Shown: positions 17,157 through 25,581 of the stretch, in pieces
Layout of the letters: each line of letters opens with the position of its first letter
Numbering within the stretch: the stretch's first letter is position 1
Origin: an uncultured Cetobacterium sp.
Lineage (GTDB): Bacteria > Fusobacteriota > Fusobacteriia > Fusobacteriales > Fusobacteriaceae
Direction: 5' to 3'
Length of the DNA: 32,507 bases
Assembly: GCF_945952365.1 (NCBI RefSeq)
Contig: NZ_CAMFHX010000030.1
Coordinates: forward strand, 1 to 32,507
The notes under the pieces: model-generated
What the model was told of the DNA's origin: nothing
The model's database searches: none
The model's input: only the letters and a program-made list of their open reading frames with translations
Position numbers and translations under genes: made by a program

Positions 17157-18062
17157 TTACACTAAATCTGAAAGCTTTTCAATATTGATCACTTCGATCT
17201 CTTTATCTATTTTTTTAATTAAACCATTAAGTACTTTTCCTGGTCCAATCTCATATATTCTAGTTACTCCTGCAGCTTTTAACGCTGTAATTGTATCTAC
17301 CCATTTAACTGGTCCAAAGCTTTGTCTATATAGCTCATCTTTTAAATCTTCTACTGATGTTATCTCTTTAGCAGTTGTATTAGCTATTAAAGATATCTCT
17401 GAATTTTTAAACTCAAATGTTTCTAAAGCTTCTTTTAAAATCTCTCCTGCTGGTTGCATTAAGCTTGAGTGGAACGGTCCTGAAACAGCTAATTCCATAG
17501 CTCTTCTTGCTCCTGCTTCCTTTAATACTATACAAGCGTTAGCTATCGCTTCCTTCTCTCCAGCTATTACAGTTTGTTTAGGCTCATTAAAGTTTACTGC
17601 TTCAACAACTCCATCTACACCTTTTAATGTCTCAACTATTACATTTGAATCAAGACCTAATATCGCTGCCATAGTTCCAGCTACCTCAGCTGATACTTTA
17701 CTCATAGCTGCTCCTCTTAAAGAGGTTAATTTCACTGCATCCTCCATAGATAAAAATCCAGCTGATCCTACAGCTGCATACTCTCCTACAGAGTGTCCTG
17801 CTACAAAGTTTGGTACAACTCCTTTTTCTCTTAATAACTTCTCTAAAACTAAGCTCATTGCAACGATAGCTGGTTGAGTATTTTTAGTATCTTTTAACTC
17901 CTCTTCACTACCTTCAAACATAACTTTTTTTAAATCGAAATCTAAGCTCGAAAATATTTTATCAAACTCATTTTTAGCTAAATCGTTATTCTCATAAAGT
18001 TCTTTTCCCATTCCAACATATTGTGTTCCTTGTCCTGGAAAAACAAAAGCTATTTTACTCAT
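17157..18062 (-). CDS. fabD: Malonyl-CoA:ACP transacylase
   Basis: A 301-residue enzyme that loads malonyl groups onto acyl carrier protein. FPGQGTQYVGMG at the N-terminus, GHSVGEYAA with catalytic Ser91, and SGPFHSSLM with the catalytic histidine near residue 200 are all present. The ATG at 18062 is chosen because AAGGAG precedes it and MSKIAFVFPG is the family N-terminus; nine upstream codons in frame have no such support. A near-consensus promoter stands in front of it. Confidence 0.95.
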   Translation of the reverse strand: MSKIAFVFPGQGTQYVGMGKELYENNDLAKNEFDKIFSSLDFDLKKVMFEGSEEELKDTKNTQPAIVAMSLVLEKLLREKGVVPNFVAGHSVGEYAAVGSAGFLSMEDAVKLTSLRGAAMSKVSAEVAGTMAAILGLDSNVIVETLKGVDGVVEAVNFNEPKQTVIAGEKEAIANACIVLKEAGARRAMELAVSGPFHSSLMQPAGEILKEALETFEFKNSEISLIANTTAKEITSVEDLKDELYRQSFGPVKWVDTITALKAAGVTRIYEIGPGKVLNGLIKKIDKEIEVINIEKLSDLV

Positions 18063-18099
18063 ATTAACTCCTTTTTTTATAAATAACACATGTTTTTTT

Positions 18100-18128
18100 A
18101 ATATACCATATTCTTTTTCTTATGTCAA
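18100..18128 (-). promoter_or_regulatory. fabD promoter
   Basis: TTGACA (18123-18128, perfect), a 17-base spacer and TATATT (18100-18105) lie in the 74-base gap between fabH and fabD. The -35 box is nine bases past the fabH stop. No FapR-type palindrome is present around it. Confidence 0.8.
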
Positions 18129-18136
18129 TTTTAAAT

Positions 18137-19129
18137 TTAGTAAGACCATTTTAATATCATTGAAGCATATGTTAATCCTGCTCCAAACCCTGTTAAAGCT
18201 ATCGTATCACCTTTTTTCACAAGTCCTTTTTCTAAAGCCTCTCCTAAAGCTAATCCAATTGATGCAGATGATGTATTTCCATATTTATTTAAGTTTAAAT
18301 AGAACTTATCCATCGGAATCTCTAATCTCTTTGATGCCGCTTCTATTATTCTACTGTTAGCTTGGTGTGGGAATACCATATCTACGTCTTTTGGAGTTAA
18401 CCCTGCCATCTCTAAAGCTTCTAAAGTTGCTTTTGGTAACGCTTTAACTGCAAATTTAAATACATCTTGCCCTTTCATTTGCAGGAAGTTTGATCTCTCT
18501 TCTAAAACTTCTTGGCTTAAAGGTTTTCTAGTTCCTCCAGCTGGAGTTCTTAAAGCACCTTTCACATCCGCTTCCGCTCCTAAGAATTGTGATATCATTC
18601 CATATCCATCCTCTACTTCTGCTACAACTGCCGCTGCTGCTCCATCACCAAATAGTACACAAGTATTTCTATCTTGCATATCTACACACTTAGAAAGAAC
18701 TTCTGCTCCTATAACTAAAACTTTTTTATTCATTCCAGATGATATTAAAGCTTTAGCCATAGTTAAAGCATACACAAATCCGCTACAAGCTGCATTTATA
18801 TCAACTGCTGCTGCATTTACAGCTCCTATTAACTCTTGAACAACACAAGCCGTACTTTGAATTGGATAATCAGGTGTTGTTGTTGCTAAAATTATCATAT
18901 CTATATCTTCTACAGAAACTCCAGCTTTTACTAAAGCTACTTTTGCCGCTTCTGCTCCTAAATCTGAAGTTGCTTGAGTCTCACTAGCAAACCTTCTTTC
19001 CTCTATTCCAGTTCTAGTTCTAATCCACTCATCTGTCGTATCTATAATTTTTTCAAAATCAAAATTTGTCATCACATTTTCCGGAACATAAGTTCCTAAT
19101 CCTATTATACCTACATTTTTAAGCTTCAT
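18137..19129 (-). CDS. fabH: Beta-ketoacyl-ACP synthase III
   Basis: A 330-residue enzyme that starts fatty-acid synthesis by condensing acyl-CoA with malonyl-ACP. The triad is complete: Cys115 in NAACSGFVYAL, His255 in FPHQANSRI and Asn285 in NKYGNTSSAS. The ATG at 19129 has GAAGGAGG upstream and overlaps the end of plsX by 11 bases, so the ribosome site lies inside plsX and coupled translation is likely. Five further upstream codons are open but unsupported. Confidence 0.95.
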   Translation of the reverse strand: MKLKNVGIIGLGTYVPENVMTNFDFEKIIDTTDEWIRTRTGIEERRFASETQATSDLGAEAAKVALVKAGVSVEDIDMIILATTTPDYPIQSTACVVQELIGAVNAAAVDINAACSGFVYALTMAKALISSGMNKKVLVIGAEVLSKCVDMQDRNTCVLFGDGAAAAVVAEVEDGYGMISQFLGAEADVKGALRTPAGGTRKPLSQEVLEERSNFLQMKGQDVFKFAVKALPKATLEALEMAGLTPKDVDMVFPHQANSRIIEAASKRLEIPMDKFYLNLNKYGNTSSASIGLALGEALEKGLVKKGDTIALTGFGAGLTYASMILKWSY

Positions 19130-20135
19130 TGTTTCCTCCTTCACTTACTTTCATAACCTCTGTCAATCTATCTATAAATTTGTCTTCTGCAAACTTATTG
19201 GCAACTTTTAAAGCATTTTTTATACCTTTTGCTGATGAATTTCCATGAGCTTTTATAGATATCCCATTGATACCTAAAAATAGTGCTCCTCCATACTCTG
19301 AAGAATCCAATTTACTTTTTAGTTTTTTTAGGATAGGCATCAATAACAGCGCTCCTATTTTTCCTAGAATACTTTTTCCTATCTCCTCTTTTAAAATAGA
19401 GAATATAAATTTAGCTGTTCCCTCAGCAGTTTTCAATACCATATTTCCAGTAAACCCATCTGCAACAACAACATCTACTTCTCCATCCATCATCTCTCTA
19501 CTCTCTATATTCCCAGCGAAATTAACTGCAGTATTACTCTTCAATAGATTAAAAGCCTCTCTTGTAATTTCGTTACCTTTACCCTCTTCTGTTCCTATAT
19601 TAAGTAATCCAACTTTAGGATTTTTTATTCCAAACATCTCTTCGTAATAAAGAGAACCCATCGTTGCAAATTGATTTATAAACTCTGGTCTACAGTCAGC
19701 ATTAGCTCCTACATCCATTAAAACTATATCTCTTTTTTTACTCGGAAATATCGTTGTAATAGCTGGCCTTAAAACGCCTTTTATTCTTCTCAATTTAAGT
19801 TGACTAGCACTAATAAGTGCTCCTGTATTTCCTGCAGAAACTGAAGCTTGCGCATCCCCTGATTTAACTAACTCTAACATTCTATTCATAGAAGCATCTT
19901 TTTTAGTTCTAACTGCTGTCATAGGATCATCTGTCATCTCAATAACTTCTCTCGCATCAACAATTTCTATTCTATTTTTATCATATGTATATTTTTTTAA
20001 TTCTTCTTCAATCTTTTCTTTTTTTCCAACTAAAATTACAGTCAAATTTTGTAATTCATCCAAAGCTTGAACTGCTCCCTTAACTGTTTCAAGAGGTGCA
20101 AAATCTCCACCCATGGCATCTAAAGCGATTTTCAT
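19119..20135 (-). CDS. plsX: Phosphate acyltransferase PlsX
   Basis: A 338-residue enzyme that makes acyl-phosphate from acyl-ACP, the first step toward phosphatidic acid through PlsY. The N-terminal MKIALDAMGGDFAP and the middle segment DVGANADCRPEFINQFATMG, along with VVADGFTGNMVLKT, are family signatures. The length is standard. It follows rpmF after a terminator-like hairpin and has an extended -10 promoter, and it overlaps fabH. Confidence 0.95.
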   Translation of the reverse strand: MKIALDAMGGDFAPLETVKGAVQALDELQNLTVILVGKKEKIEEELKKYTYDKNRIEIVDAREVIEMTDDPMTAVRTKKDASMNRMLELVKSGDAQASVSAGNTGALISASQLKLRRIKGVLRPAITTIFPSKKRDIVLMDVGANADCRPEFINQFATMGSLYYEEMFGIKNPKVGLLNIGTEEGKGNEITREAFNLLKSNTAVNFAGNIESREMMDGEVDVVVADGFTGNMVLKTAEGTAKFIFSILKEEIGKSILGKIGALLLMPILKKLKSKLDSSEYGGALFLGINGISIKAHGNSSAKGIKNALKVANKFAEDKFIDRLTEVMKVSEGGNNEA

Positions 20136-20168
20136 AATTTCTCCTCAATCTATATATAATTATTAACT

Positions 20169-20177
20169 ATTATAGCA
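20169..20177 (-). promoter_or_regulatory. Extended -10 promoter of plsX
   Basis: TGCTATAAT (20169-20177 on the minus strand) is an extended -10 element with a perfect TATAAT, 34 bases before the plsX start. No good -35 box is visible, only a T-rich stretch. Confidence 0.55.
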
Positions 20178-20190
20178 TATTTTAGGAAAT

Positions 20191-20226
20191 AAAAAAAAGC
20201 AAGATTTAACTATCCCGCTTTTTTTT
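20191..20226 (-). terminator. Terminator after rpmF
   Basis: On the minus strand GCGGGAT and ATCTTGC pair over seven bases with two G-U wobbles, extended by A/T pairs, and are followed by eight T. The wobbles mean that it works only for minus-strand RNA. Confidence 0.7.
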
Positions 20227-20234
20227 ATAAGATA

Positions 20235-20417
20235 TTACTCTACTTCTGTAGCTAATACTTGCTTTCCGTTGTAATCTCCACATGCAAGACAAATTCTGTG
20301 TGGTCTTCTTGGTGATCCACATTTGTCACAAGTTGCTAAAGTAGAACCTGTTAATGCGTGGTGAGATCTTCTCATGTTTTTCTTAGCTTTTGAAGTTTTC
20401 TTCTTAGGTACTGCCAT
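20235..20417 (-). CDS. rpmF: 50S ribosomal protein L32, zinc-binding form
   Basis: A 60-residue basic ribosomal protein with [10 protein letters not shown] at the start. It has two CxxC pairs (Cys30, Cys33, Cys43, Cys46), so this is the zinc-binding form and not the cysteine-free paralogue some genomes carry. It follows yceD, the usual pairing, and precedes plsX. Confidence 0.96.
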   Translation of the reverse strand: MAVPKKKTSKAKKNMRRSHHALTGSTLATCDKCGSPRRPHRICLACGDYNGKQVLATEVE

Positions 20418-20453
20418 CTTAGTTTCCCTCCTAATACAATCATATTTAAAAAT

Positions 20454-20936
20454 TTAAAATTTTATGTCTAATAATTGCTGCCACCTTGGGTCAACATCCT
20501 CTTTTGAGTATTTTTCTACTTCAGAAGTATCCGAACACTCTGGAAGACATGCCTCATATTGTGACAAATCAAGTATTATATATTCTCTTACCAGATCAGA
20601 GATGCTTATCTCGCTATTCGTTGCTTCTTCAAAGTGTTTATCACCAAACTCTTCCTCTGGCTTCAGGCTTGAAGCATATTTAGAATATTCTTTTGGATCT
20701 AGATATTCCGCTCTAAAATCTCCTTGGATTAAAGGCTCTATCTCCGTAAGACATCTAACACATTCTAACCTTAGTACTGTTCTATAAGATCCTTCAACTA
20801 CATAACCATTATCTTCCTTAAAAGCTCTTCCTCTAATAGTTACACCTTCTGGAGTATCTATAGAATCCATAGTTTTTTCAACATAATCAAAGGTAACCTC
20901 TGATTCATTAATAATTTCACTAAGCTTGATTATCAA
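20454..20936 (-). CDS. yceD: YceD/DUF177-family protein
   Basis: A 160-residue protein of the DUF177 family, widely encoded just before rpmF and linked to 23S rRNA accumulation in other organisms. The conserved core RLECVRCLTEIEP (about 56-68) is present, as is the late aspartate/cysteine-rich part (YEACLPECSD). The start codon is TTG, with AAGGAGG six bases upstream and no in-frame ATG near. Function here is inferred from family and context. Confidence 0.88.
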   Translation of the reverse strand: MIIKLSEIINESEVTFDYVEKTMDSIDTPEGVTIRGRAFKEDNGYVVEGSYRTVLRLECVRCLTEIEPLIQGDFRAEYLDPKEYSKYASSLKPEEEFGDKHFEEATNSEISISDLVREYIILDLSQYEACLPECSDTSEVEKYSKEDVDPRWQQLLDIKF

Positions 20937-20968
20937 TGTTATCCTCCTTATAATTACAATACCTTAAT

Positions 20969-20997
20969 ATTTTACTAGTTTTTTTAAAGGTTGTCAA
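20969..20997 (-). promoter_or_regulatory. yceD-rpmF promoter
   Basis: TTGACA (20992-20997, perfect), a 17-base spacer and TAAAAT (20969-20974) lie 33 bases before the TTG start of yceD. The -35 box lies in the right arm of a 13-base imperfect inverted repeat spanning about 20985-21019. Confidence 0.75.
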
Positions 20998-21026
20998 GTA
21001 ATTTTTCTTAACAACCCTTTATAATT

Positions 21027-22121
21027 TTATACGTTAAATAAAAACTCCATTAAGTCTCCATCTTTAACGATGTACTCTTTCCCTTCTAGTCTAAGAACTC
21101 CTGCTTCTTGAGCCCCTTTCCATCCAGAATACTTTATGAAATCTTCATATCCTACAACTTTTGCTCTAATGAATCCTCTTTCGAAATCTGTATGAATTTC
21201 TCCAGCAGCTTTTGGTGCTGTATCTCCAATTTTTATAGTCCATGCTCTTACTTCTTTAACTCCTGCTGTGAAATAAGTTTGTAGACCTAATAATTTAAAT
21301 CCAGCTCTTATAAGTCTGTTTAATCCAGGTTCTTCTACTCCTAAAGCTTCTAAGAACTCCTTCTTATCTTCATCTTCCATCTCTTGTAATTCAGATTCAA
21401 CTTTTGCAGAAACAACAACAACTTCCGCTCCTAAGTTAGCCGCATACTCTTTTACTCTTTCAACATATTCGTTTCCTGTTGCTAACTCATCTTCTGAAAC
21501 GTTAGCAGCAAACATCATTGGTTTTTGAGTTAAAAGTTGGTAAGTTCTTACTAACTCTTGCTCTTCTGGTGTTAAAACTAAAGTTCTTAACATTTTATAT
21601 TCATCTAAGTGTACTTTACACTTTTCTAAAACTGGCATTAAGGCCATAGCTTCTTTATTTTTAGCTTTGAATAGCTTTGATTGTTTCTCTATAGCTTTTT
21701 CGATAGTTTCCATATCTGCTAAGATTAACTCTCCATTTATTATTTCGATATCTCTTATCGGATCTACACTTCCACTTACATGAATGATATTCTCATCTTC
21801 AAAACATCTAACAACTTGACATATTGCAGCTGTAGTTCTGATATTTGATAGGAATTTATTTCCTAAACCTTCACCTTTTGCAGCTCCTTCAACTAAACCT
21901 GCGATATCTACGAATTCAACTGTGGCATTTTGAACTCTTTGAGGATTGATTATTTTTGATAACTCATCTAATCTTGAATCTGGAACTGTTACCATTCCAA
22001 CATTTGGTTCTATTGTACAAAACGGGTAGTTTGCCGCTTCTGCTGCTCCAGCTTTTGTTATTGCATTAAAAAGAGTTGACTTTCCAACATTTGGAAGTCC
22101 TACTATTCCTATACCTATCAT
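21027..22121 (-). CDS. ychF: YchF, Obg-family ribosome-associated ATPase
   Basis: A 364-residue TRAFAC-class NTPase that prefers ATP to GTP. The P-loop GLPNVGKST is at 8-16. After it come the [11 protein letters not shown] switch region, [20 protein letters not shown], a coiled-coil insert (about 130-200) and a C-terminal TGS-like domain ([32 protein letters not shown]). Its role in translation and stress response is known for the family only. It is probably a single-gene transcript: a terminator stands between it and the transporter gene at 22225, and yceD-rpmF has its own promoter. Confidence 0.96.
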   Translation of the reverse strand: MIGIGIVGLPNVGKSTLFNAITKAGAAEAANYPFCTIEPNVGMVTVPDSRLDELSKIINPQRVQNATVEFVDIAGLVEGAAKGEGLGNKFLSNIRTTAAICQVVRCFEDENIIHVSGSVDPIRDIEIINGELILADMETIEKAIEKQSKLFKAKNKEAMALMPVLEKCKVHLDEYKMLRTLVLTPEEQELVRTYQLLTQKPMMFAANVSEDELATGNEYVERVKEYAANLGAEVVVVSAKVESELQEMEDEDKKEFLEALGVEEPGLNRLIRAGFKLLGLQTYFTAGVKEVRAWTIKIGDTAPKAAGEIHTDFERGFIRAKVVGYEDFIKYSGWKGAQEAGVLRLEGKEYIVKDGDLMEFLFNV

Positions 22122-22183
22122 CTTAGAGATTCCTCCTGAAATTTTATTTTACTTTAGATTTTACCATATCTCTAATCTTTTGT

Positions 22184-22218
22184 AAATAAAAAACCCTCAC
22201 TTTAGAAGGTGAGAGTTT
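22184..22218 (-). terminator. Terminator after the lysine-riboswitch transporter gene
   Basis: On the minus strand AAACTCTCAC and GTGAGGGTTT form a ten-base stem with one G-U pair and an eight-base loop, followed by a T run. It begins seven bases past the stop codon. Confidence 0.85.
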
Positions 22219-22224
22219 CTATTT

Positions 22225-23709
22225 TTATATCTCTTCAGCTACACAATTAGTTTGTGAAGTTTTTTTTAATCTTACTTTAGGTTCACTTGGTAATCCAAAT
22301 CTAGGTATTAGTCTATCTAACCCTGTCAATGTTGCAATAAGTATAGTCGAAACTGCTATCAGAGCTAAGAAGTTATATTTTATAATATCCATAGCTGTAA
22401 AGTTATATAGAGGATAAACTGCTTGAGCAATTCCTAAATAGAAACCTATATAAACATGCCAAGGAATTAGTTGAGAACCAAACACTCCTAGAGCGTCACT
22501 AAAAGTTGCATTTCTAAGTCTTAAAGTCTCTAAATCCTCTTCTGACCCTTCTACGTTATTTTCAACAATCTCTCTAATGATTGGTCCCATAGTAACTATT
22601 TGTGCCATCTCATCAGCTAACCCTGCGTTTCCTAAAATTGACAGCAATCCATTGCAGAACATAAGTTGTCTTACATTTCTCGAAACTTTTACTACTATAT
22701 TAGATAGAGGTCTAAATGCATCCATCAATTTCATTATTCCACCGAAAGCTGCAACCCACATCATCATTACAATTACCCAAGAACCTGCTCCTTCAAATCC
22801 AGAGTAAAGTAAATCTAAAAATGCTCCAGTATTTTCAACTGTTCCAGCTATCAATCCTAATCCATAAGCTGAGAATATCCCTATAAATAAACAAAGTAGT
22901 GTCGTTAGCCCTTTGAAAGCTGCAATTAAAACTAGAACTAAAGGTATTATCATATAAGTTGGTACACCATCTTTAACTTGGTTTAAAAGTGTCACTGCTG
23001 ACTCTCTTTTTTCAGCTAGAACTGTCCAAACCTCTTCTGGTATTTGTCCGATCGCTGTAGCTGCATCTCCAGTTGTTGTTGGTAATCCCATTGAAACTCC
23101 AGCTATATAAAATGCTGCTATTCCTAAAATTAAAACTAATCCTGACCAGTAACCTTGATGTCTGATTCTTTTTATAACTTCAACTTTCTGAATTCCTGAA
23201 CTTACAATAGTTGTATCTGAGATAAGTCCTATATTGTCTCCAAAACACGCTCCACCAGCAATCGCTCCAACTGTTAAAGCCACATTTCCACCTACGATAT
23301 GATTAAGCCATAAGAATATCGGTGCACAAGCTGCAAATGTTCCCCAGCTCGTTCCTGTTGCTATTGACAATACAGATGTTACAGCTATTCCTACAACTGC
23401 AACTGTTCTTCCTGTAAGACCCACATTAAGTGCTAAATCTATAATTGAAGCCCCAACTCCTGTTGACATAAATACCTCTGCCATTGCATATGCCACCATT
23501 AATATAAAGAATGCTACTTGCATCTCTTTCGCATTATTTATTACAGCCTCTATTATATCATTTACTTTTTTCTTCTCTACAAATCCTGCTACAAGTGCTG
23601 CATAAACTGTTGCTATTGGAGCTGCTATAAGGGCATCGTAACCCATAAACATCAGTGCTGCCAGTACTCCAACTGGACTTAATTTTAATAGTTCAATTAT
23701 TGTGTTCAT
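22225..23709 (-). CDS. NhaC-superfamily transporter, probable lysine transporter
   Basis: A 494-residue inner-membrane protein with about 11-12 hydrophobic segments. The paired motifs ATGTSWGTFAACAPIF (about 117-132) and CFGDNIGLISDTTIVSSG (about 155-172) are those of the NhaC Na+/H+ antiporter superfamily. Annotation as a sodium/proton antiporter would follow from homology alone. However, the gene is preceded by a lysine riboswitch (23811-23984), and NhaC-type proteins under L-box control (called LysW) have been proposed as lysine transporters from comparative genomics. I therefore infer lysine as the substrate; the coupling ion and direction are unknown. AACTTGGAGG precedes the ATG. Confidence 0.85.
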   Translation of the reverse strand: MNTIIELLKLSPVGVLAALMFMGYDALIAAPIATVYAALVAGFVEKKKVNDIIEAVINNAKEMQVAFFILMVAYAMAEVFMSTGVGASIIDLALNVGLTGRTVAVVGIAVTSVLSIATGTSWGTFAACAPIFLWLNHIVGGNVALTVGAIAGGACFGDNIGLISDTTIVSSGIQKVEVIKRIRHQGYWSGLVLILGIAAFYIAGVSMGLPTTTGDAATAIGQIPEEVWTVLAEKRESAVTLLNQVKDGVPTYMIIPLVLVLIAAFKGLTTLLCLFIGIFSAYGLGLIAGTVENTGAFLDLLYSGFEGAGSWVIVMMMWVAAFGGIMKLMDAFRPLSNIVVKVSRNVRQLMFCNGLLSILGNAGLADEMAQIVTMGPIIREIVENNVEGSEEDLETLRLRNATFSDALGVFGSQLIPWHVYIGFYLGIAQAVYPLYNFTAMDIIKYNFLALIAVSTILIATLTGLDRLIPRFGLPSEPKVRLKKTSQTNCVAEEI

Positions 23710-23753
23710 CCTAAAACCTCCAAGTTTTTTTTTAGTTCCTCTGAAATTTTAGG

Positions 23754-23785
23754 TAAAAAAAACTACCGTATAAAAAATACGGTAG
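23754..23785 (-). terminator. Terminator of the lysine riboswitch expression platform
   Basis: CTACCGTAT and ATACGGTAG form a nine-base perfect stem with a five-base loop (23763-23785), followed on the minus strand by eight T. It sits about 25 bases after the aptamer and 45 bases before the start codon, as for transcriptional control by early termination. Confidence 0.88.
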
Positions 23786-23810
23786 CTAATCTGCAAAATA
23801 TATCACAAAT

Positions 23811-23984
23811 TTTTGGATAGCACAACACTAGTTCTCTAGTGACAGTAATATAGATATTCTCTATATTCCCAACAAAGATTTTTGACACAATCTCCATTTC
23901 GGCAAACTTCCCTTTCTTTTAATTTCAACGCCTTGTCTGGCTCTTTTAAAATACTCTTGTTGTTTGCAACCTCTACCTAAAATA
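23811..23984 (-). promoter_or_regulatory. Lysine riboswitch (L-box) aptamer
   Basis: Reading the minus strand, the conserved L-box elements occur in order: AGGTAGAGGTTGCAAAC, AAGAGTATTTT, GAAAGGGAAGTTTGCCGAA, TTGTTGGG before an AT-rich helix (ATATAG/CTATAT), TACTGTCAC, and the closing CTATCC, which pairs with AGGTAG as P1. A hairpin CACTAG-AGAA-CTAGTG (23826-23841) is the last arm. Junction sequences and spacing match the family. With the terminator at 23754-23785, lysine binding would favour the aptamer and the terminator, switching the downstream transporter gene off. This accounts for nearly all of the 329-base gap 23710-24038. Confidence 0.93.
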
Positions 23985-24009
23985 TTAAATTTTTCGAAAC
24001 TTTTAAATT

Positions 24010-24038
24010 ATAGTATCACTATTTGCTCTCTCTGTCAA
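24010..24038 (-). promoter_or_regulatory. Promoter of the lysine riboswitch transcript
   Basis: TTGACA (24033-24038, perfect), a 17-base spacer and TACTAT (24010-24015), continuing as TACTATAAT, lie directly after the gpmI stop. The start point falls about 20 bases before the aptamer. Confidence 0.8.
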
Positions 24039-25559
24039 TTACTTTTTTATTAAAGAAACCCCGTTCATTTCAGCAGGCTTTTCAACATTTAGAATTTCTA
24101 ACATAGTTGGAGCTATATCAGCTAGCTTACCATTGATTAACTCACCTTTGAAATTGTTAGAAACATAGATAAATGGTACATCATATGTTGTGTGAGCTGT
24201 GAAAGCTTCATGAGTTGTTGGATCTTCCATCTTCTCAGCGTTTCCATGGTCAGCTGTAATCAATACAGTTCCATCTAATTCAAGAACTTTATTTACAATA
24301 GCTCCTACTCCCTTATCTACAGCTTGAACTGCCTTTACAGCTGCATCAAATACACCTGTGTGTCCAACCATATCTGGGTTAGCAAAGTTCATTATGATAA
24401 CATCAAACTTATCAGAGTTTAAAGCCTCTAAAACTTTAGATGTTAATTCTGGAGCTGACATCTCTGGTTGTAAATCATATGTTGCAACTTTTGGAGATGC
24501 TACAAGTACTCTTTCCTCACCAGTAAACTCAGCTTCTTTTCCTCCGTTGAAGAAGAATGTAACATGAGCATATTTTTCTGTTTCAGCTGTTCTTAATTGA
24601 GTTAATCCATTAGCAGAAACAACCTCTCCTAATGTATTAACGATATCCTTATCTACATAGATAACTTCAGCATCTATACTGCTTGAGTATTGTCTCATGC
24701 AATAGAATTTAGGCTCTAAAGCTTCTCTTTGGAATCCTACGAACTCTTTATCAACAAAAGCTCTAGTTATTTGTCTTGCTCTATCTGGTCTATAGTTGAA
24801 GTTTACGATAACGTCACCTTTATTTACTATTCCAGCTTCATCTAATAAAACTGGAGCAATAAACTCATCAGTAATATTTGCAGCGTAAGATTCTTCAATA
24901 ACTTCTGTAGCTGTTTTGTTTGTTACTGGTAATTTTCCTACGATTGCATCATAAGCTTTTTCTGTTCTATCCCAGTTTGTATCTCTATCCATTGATAGAT
25001 ATCTTCCAGAAATCGAAGCGATTGTACCTACTCCAACTTCTTTGATTTTAGCTTCTAAAGATTTCATGAACTCTAATCCAGATGTTGGAGCTGTATCTCT
25101 TCCATCCATGAATGCATGAATATAAACTTTAGTTAATCCAGTTTTCTTAGCCATTTCTAATAAACCGAATAAGTGATTGATATGAGAATGAACTCCTCCA
25201 TCAGATAAAAGCCCCATAAAGTGAATGCTCTTATCGTTTTCTTTAGCATAGTTGAACGCCTCTACAACTTTAGCTTTATCGTAAAACTCACCATCTCTGA
25301 TCTCTTTTGAAATCTCTACAAGTGGTTGATAAACTACTCTTCCAGCACCTAAATTTAAATGCCCTACTTCTGAGTTACCCATTTGTCCTTCTGGTAATCC
25401 TACAGCTTCTCCTGAAGCTTTTATTAATGTATGTGGGTAAGTATTAAATAATCTTTCAAAATTCTCTGGTTTTGCTGCTGCTATAGCATTTTTCTCTTCA
25501 GAGTGTGGATTGTATCCCCATCCATCAAGAACCATTAACATTAAAGGTTTTTTAGCCAT
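24039..25559 (-). CDS. gpmI: Cofactor-independent phosphoglycerate mutase
   Basis: A 506-residue two-manganese enzyme that interconverts 3- and 2-phosphoglycerate in glycolysis. VLDGWGYN at the N-terminus gives a metal aspartate (Asp12), and Ser63 in GQMGNSEVGH is the phosphorylated residue. The transferase insert contains HAFMDGRDTAP and SGRYLSMDRD; the C-terminal TADHGNAEKM completes the metal site. The length is standard. AGGAGG precedes the ATG. It follows tpiA by 22 bases, so the two glycolytic genes are one unit. Confidence 0.96.
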   Translation of the reverse strand: MAKKPLMLMVLDGWGYNPHSEEKNAIAAAKPENFERLFNTYPHTLIKASGEAVGLPEGQMGNSEVGHLNLGAGRVVYQPLVEISKEIRDGEFYDKAKVVEAFNYAKENDKSIHFMGLLSDGGVHSHINHLFGLLEMAKKTGLTKVYIHAFMDGRDTAPTSGLEFMKSLEAKIKEVGVGTIASISGRYLSMDRDTNWDRTEKAYDAIVGKLPVTNKTATEVIEESYAANITDEFIAPVLLDEAGIVNKGDVIVNFNYRPDRARQITRAFVDKEFVGFQREALEPKFYCMRQYSSSIDAEVIYVDKDIVNTLGEVVSANGLTQLRTAETEKYAHVTFFFNGGKEAEFTGEERVLVASPKVATYDLQPEMSAPELTSKVLEALNSDKFDVIIMNFANPDMVGHTGVFDAAVKAVQAVDKGVGAIVNKVLELDGTVLITADHGNAEKMEDPTTHEAFTAHTTYDVPFIYVSNNFKGELINGKLADIAPTMLEILNVEKPAEMNGVSLIKK

Positions 25560-25581
25560 TTTTAAGCCTCCTATTTTTTAA

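Noticed and set aside
17185..17877. A 230-codon open frame antisense to fabD
   Set aside because: It lies wholly opposite a confident gene, has a low-complexity Ser/Thr/Pro-rich product and no ribosome site or family motif.
18063..18136. FapR operator at the fatty-acid genes
   Set aside because: No palindrome like TTAGTACC...GGTACTAA is present in this gap or in the other gaps of the cluster.
23710..24038. A small gene in the 329-base gap before the transporter
   Set aside because: No open frame with a ribosome site is present; the gap is explained by the L-box aptamer, its promoter and terminator.
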